Below are positions 7,113 to 9,686 of a stretch of DNA of 9,686 bases, one piece after another (the stretch's first letter is position 1; each line of letters begins with the position of its first letter). Origin of the DNA: Desulfobacterales bacterium (GTDB lineage Bacteria; Desulfobacterota; Desulfobacteria; Desulfobacterales; Desulfosalsimonadaceae); NCBI GenBank assembly GCA_018399455.1, contig JAGYOT010000041.1:1-9686 (forward strand). Direction: 5' to 3'. The notes under the pieces were generated by a model. It saw only the letters and a program-made list of their open reading frames with translations. It made no database searches and was not told the origin of the DNA. The translations under genes were made by a program, and so were the position numbers.

Positions 7113-8039
7113 TTATCGTTTTCTTTCGATTGTATATTCGGCAAGAGCCTGCAACGGCTGTGCCTTGTTATCAAAAACCGAAAGGGCTTGCAAGGCATTG
7201 TTGACCAGTTCCCGGCTGAAGTCTCTGGACGCGGCAATCCCCATAAGACCAGGATATGTGAATTTTTCCCGGTCCAGATCCGTGCCTGCGGCTTTTCCCA
7301 TCAAGGCCGGGTCTCCCTCGACATTTAAAATATCGTCCGTGACCTGGAAGGCGAGGCCGATGTTGGCGGCATAATCGGATAAGGCGGCAATCTGCGCCTG
7401 CGTCCCTCCGGCCAGCAGGGCGCCGGCGGCTACTGAAGCTTCAATTAGCGCGCCGGTCTTATACTGGTGCATTTGTTTGAGCGCATCGATATCCAGGTCT
7501 TTTCCCTCAGCCTCGATATCCTGCATCTGTCCTTCAATCATTCCCTGAAACCCGCAGGCCCGGGAAACCCGCTGGAGGGCCAGAACGCCGGCTTTGCTTT
7601 CCAGACCGACGCCGGCCATAATTTCAAACGCGAGAGTCAGCAGGGCGTCGCCGGCCAGTATGGCAGTGGCCTCGTCAAAGGCGACGTGGCAGGTGGGTTG
7701 ACCACGGCGCAGGCGGTCATTGTCCATCGCCGGAAGATCATCGTGGATCAGGGAATAGGTGTGGATCATTTCAATGGCGGATCCGAACTCCAGTATCTGT
7801 AAGTCATTTGATGGCCCACCGGAGGGCTGTGCAACTGTTTCGGCTGCTGCCATGCACAGAATCGGGCGCAGTCTTTTTCCCCCGGCCATCAGGGAATACG
7901 CCATGGCCCGGCAGAGCCGTCGTCGGTTCCTGCCCGCTTGAAACATCCGCCGTTCAATCAAGTCTTTCAGCCACTGATTGATTCGCAGGCGTCGGGATTC
8001 AAGATAGCGCTTAAAATCAAAAGGCTCTTCCAGGACCAC
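7113..8039 (-). CDS. ispA: Short-chain polyprenyl diphosphate synthase (farnesyl/geranylgeranyl type)
   Basis: Class I trans-prenyltransferase that joins dimethylallyl and isopentenyl diphosphates into C15 (possibly C20) chains for quinones and undecaprenyl carriers. The 308-aa, all-helical product has GGKRLRP at 53-59 (diphosphate binding), the first Asp-rich motif DDLPAMDND at 100-108 (DDxxxxD form), the GQMQDIEAEG segment near 170-179, YKTGAL at 193-198, and the second Asp-rich motif QVTDDILN with D235 and D236. The HTYSLIHDD run before the first motif is typical of bacterial IspA, so farnesyl diphosphate is the likely main product. Chain length cannot be fixed from sequence alone. Translation starts at GTG 8039, 3 nt after the xseB stop codon, with GGAGG at 8051-8055 lying inside the last xseB codons, so expression is probably coupled to xseB. 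dxs follows after 21 nt. Confidence 0.95.
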   Translation of the reverse strand: MVLEEPFDFKRYLESRRLRINQWLKDLIERRMFQAGRNRRRLCRAMAYSLMAGGKRLRPILCMAAAETVAQPSGGPSNDLQILEFGSAIEMIHTYSLIHDDLPAMDNDRLRRGQPTCHVAFDEATAILAGDALLTLAFEIMAGVGLESKAGVLALQRVSRACGFQGMIEGQMQDIEAEGKDLDIDALKQMHQYKTGALIEASVAAGALLAGGTQAQIAALSDYAANIGLAFQVTDDILNVEGDPALMGKAAGTDLDREKFTYPGLMGIAASRDFSRELVNNALQALSVFDNKAQPLQALAEYTIERKR

Positions 8040-8042
8040 GGC

Positions 8043-8291
8043 TTACTCATCCTCCGTTGGGTCGGTATTGTTTTCAAATTCGGTTTCCCGGGGATTACCG
8101 GAGGCATCCGAGGTAAGGACTGTAATCTTTTTTTCCGTTTCCTCAAGCTTGTCAAAACAGAATCTGGAAAGCCGGACGCCTTCTTCAAATTTTTTCAAAG
8201 CCTTCTCAAGCTCCAGGTTCCCGGATTCCAATTCCTGAACAATCCCTTCAAGCTGCATCATGGCATCTTCAAATGTCTTCTTTTTAGCCAT
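8043..8291 (-). CDS. xseB: Exodeoxyribonuclease VII small subunit
   Basis: Small subunit of exonuclease VII, several copies of which bind one XseA to make the active cytoplasmic nuclease that degrades single-stranded DNA from both ends. The 82-aa product has the family core: TFEDAMMQLEGIVQELESGN (about 6-25), then LELEKALKKFEEGVRLSRFC, then KLEETEKKITVL, which fold as two antiparallel helices. The last 20 residues are an acidic tail ending in TDPTEDE, beyond the conserved core. The start ATG lies within the end of xseA (8-nt overlap), with GAGGA at 8303-8307 about 11 nt upstream, and the stop is 3 nt before ispA. This overlap fits coupled production of the two subunits. Confidence 0.95.
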   Translation of the reverse strand: MAKKKTFEDAMMQLEGIVQELESGNLELEKALKKFEEGVRLSRFCFDKLEETEKKITVLTSDASGNPRETEFENNTDPTEDE

Positions 8292-9651
8292 CGTTTTTCT
8301 TATCCTCTACGCTGCATATGAGTTGGCCTTTGGCCAGCAAAACTTCAAGTCGGTCCCCGATATCAACACTTGCTGCGTTCTTTATAATGGATGCTTGCCT
8401 GTCGGAGGCGGCAATGGCATCGGTTAGACGCCGGGTAATGCTGTAGCCCCGTTCGAGCACGGCAGCCGGACTCAGCGCATTAAGCTGTGCGTGAAGGGCC
8501 CTAAGGTGAAGTCCCTTGGTGTGAAGCAAAGCCTCCATTGCTGCACAAATTTGATCGGTCAAGCGGGAGATTTCAATTTTCCTGGTCTGTATCAGCAACC
8601 GGGGGTTGTTATTGGAAAGCCTCCGGCGCCGCCATTCCAAGCGTTCCTTCTGTTGTCTGAGCTCCCTTTGAAAAGCCCCGTAAAGCCGCTCAGAAAGTTC
8701 ATCCAGGCGGAGCCGCAAGTCATCGAGCCGGCGTTTCGGATGCACCAGTCGGTCGGTTAACTGTCGGATATGCCGATGCTGCTCACGGATCATTCTTAAA
8801 AATGCAGCAGTGAGCTGCCGGTTAAGCTGTGCCCGCCGCTCCAAAAGCTCGGTCTTTACCGGTACTGCGATCTCGGCCGCAGCAGAAGGCGTAGGGGCCC
8901 GAAGGTCTGCCACAAAGTCGGAAATGGTGTAATCGGTTTCATGGCCGACAGCCGAGACAACGGGAATGTTTGAGGCAAAGATCGCACGGGCCACTTCTTC
9001 GGAATTAAAAGGCCACAAGTCTTCCAGGGAGCCGCCGCCCCGGGCGAGAATGGCCAGATCCGCATCCTGCCGCATGTTTAAGAGGGTCAGGGCAGATACA
9101 ATATCAAGAACCGCCCGGTCACCCTGAACGGAAACCGGCAGAATCTCCAGATGGATATTGGGAAAACGGCGGTTCATAACACGGATCATATCATGGACCA
9201 CGGAGCCGGTGGCAGATGTGATCAGGCAGATCTTTTGAGGCAGAAGCGGCAGCGGCTTTTTGAATGCCGGATCAAACAGGCCTTCTTCAGAGAGTTTCGT
9301 TTTGAGCTGTTCAAAGGCTGCTTGCAGGGCGCCGACCCCTACGGGCTCCAGGTATTCGAGAATGATCTGATAGGTGCCGCGGGGGGAATAGACGCTTAAT
9401 CGGCCGAAACCGGTCACATGCATCCCGTCTTCGGGCAAAAATTTGAGCTTTTTGTTCTGGCCCCGGAACATGACCGCACTGATTTGAGCGAATTCATCCT
9501 TTAACGTGAAATAATAATGGCTTGATGCCGGCACTTTAAAGTTAGAGATTTCACCTTGAATCCAAATAAATGGATAGGTTTCTTCAAGCAGTGCTTTAAT
9601 TTTTTCCGTCAGTTCCCGGACTGAATAAATTTTTCTTTCGACTGTCGCCAT
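8284..9651 (-). CDS. xseA: Exodeoxyribonuclease VII large subunit
   Basis: Catalytic subunit of exonuclease VII, which cuts single-stranded DNA into acid-soluble oligonucleotides and takes part in mismatch repair and in removing protein-linked ends. The 455-aa product begins with an OB-fold DNA-binding domain (about 1-105: VRELTEKIKALLEE, WIQGEISNFK, YYFTLKDEFAQISAVMFRG). The catalytic domain contains LITSATGSVVHDM (143-155), ARGGGSLEDLWPFN (203-216) and SAVGHETDYTISDFVADLRA (233-252), all hallmarks of the family. Residues 265-385 are a long charged coiled-coil region, where the small subunits bind. The C-terminus carries the usual LERGYSITR and GDRLEVLLAKG segments. The length is normal. ATG at 9651 has AAGGA at 9662-9666, 10 nt upstream. 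It is the first gene of the xseA-xseB-ispA-dxs-tlyA unit within the window. Its promoter, if it lies immediately upstream, would be beyond the right edge. Confidence 0.96.
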   Translation of the reverse strand: MATVERKIYSVRELTEKIKALLEETYPFIWIQGEISNFKVPASSHYYFTLKDEFAQISAVMFRGQNKKLKFLPEDGMHVTGFGRLSVYSPRGTYQIILEYLEPVGVGALQAAFEQLKTKLSEEGLFDPAFKKPLPLLPQKICLITSATGSVVHDMIRVMNRRFPNIHLEILPVSVQGDRAVLDIVSALTLLNMRQDADLAILARGGGSLEDLWPFNSEEVARAIFASNIPVVSAVGHETDYTISDFVADLRAPTPSAAAEIAVPVKTELLERRAQLNRQLTAAFLRMIREQHRHIRQLTDRLVHPKRRLDDLRLRLDELSERLYGAFQRELRQQKERLEWRRRRLSNNNPRLLIQTRKIEISRLTDQICAAMEALLHTKGLHLRALHAQLNALSPAAVLERGYSITRRLTDAIAASDRQASIIKNAASVDIGDRLEVLLAKGQLICSVEDKKNDG

Positions 9652-9686
9652 AAGTCTTGAATCCTTTAAAACAAAAAACTAGCATA

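Overview
The window looks like a stretch of core chromosome from a Desulfobacterota (delta-proteobacterial) sulfate-reducer-type bacterium, probably near Desulfobacterales. This is inferred from the moderate GC content, the diverged second-type EF-G, the xseA-xseB-ispA-dxs-tlyA gene order, a lineage-restricted small protein and a GGGGACAG/CTGTCCCC palindrome. No similarity search was possible, so the taxonomic call is moderate. I see no phage, IS transposase, CRISPR array, rRNA or tRNA.

Layout. All genes but one lie on the minus strand. Reading in the minus direction from 9651, there is a tight five-gene unit: xseA and xseB (the two subunits of exonuclease VII), a short-chain polyprenyl diphosphate synthase (ispA), 1-deoxy-D-xylulose-5-phosphate synthase (dxs), and the rRNA 2'-O-methyltransferase tlyA. 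Gene junctions are an 8-nt overlap, a 2- to 3-nt gap, a 21-nt gap and a 4-nt ATGA overlap, so the unit is almost certainly co-transcribed. It joins the entry step of the MEP isoprenoid pathway (Dxs) with prenyl chain elongation (IspA), a DNA repair/recombination nuclease and a ribosome-modifying enzyme. After an AT-rich 117-nt spacer comes an EF-G paralogue of the EF-G2 type (2245-4314) with altered GTPase switch motifs.

The only plus-strand gene (1742-2152) encodes a 136-aa protein of unknown function. It is convergent with the EF-G gene and divergent from an M24 aminopeptidase (pepP-like, 520-1644). The short convergent junction (2153-2244) holds a 10-bp perfect hairpin of dispersed-repeat type and an approximately four-copy 14-bp tandem repeat that runs up to the EF-G stop codon. 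Downstream of pepP, the first 133 codons of a XerD-type tyrosine recombinase run off the left edge (1-401). Its translation start is immediately preceded by a perfect 15-bp tandem duplication.

Several start codons were set from ribosome binding sites rather than the longest reading frame: pepP at 1644, the EF-G gene at 4314 and tlyA at 5196. The plus-strand gene uses TTG and ispA uses GTG. Overall this is an ordinary housekeeping region. The points worth a second look are the EF-G2 switch substitutions, the unknown 136-aa protein and the small repeats in the spacers. I found nothing that supports a new defence, mobile or regulatory system.
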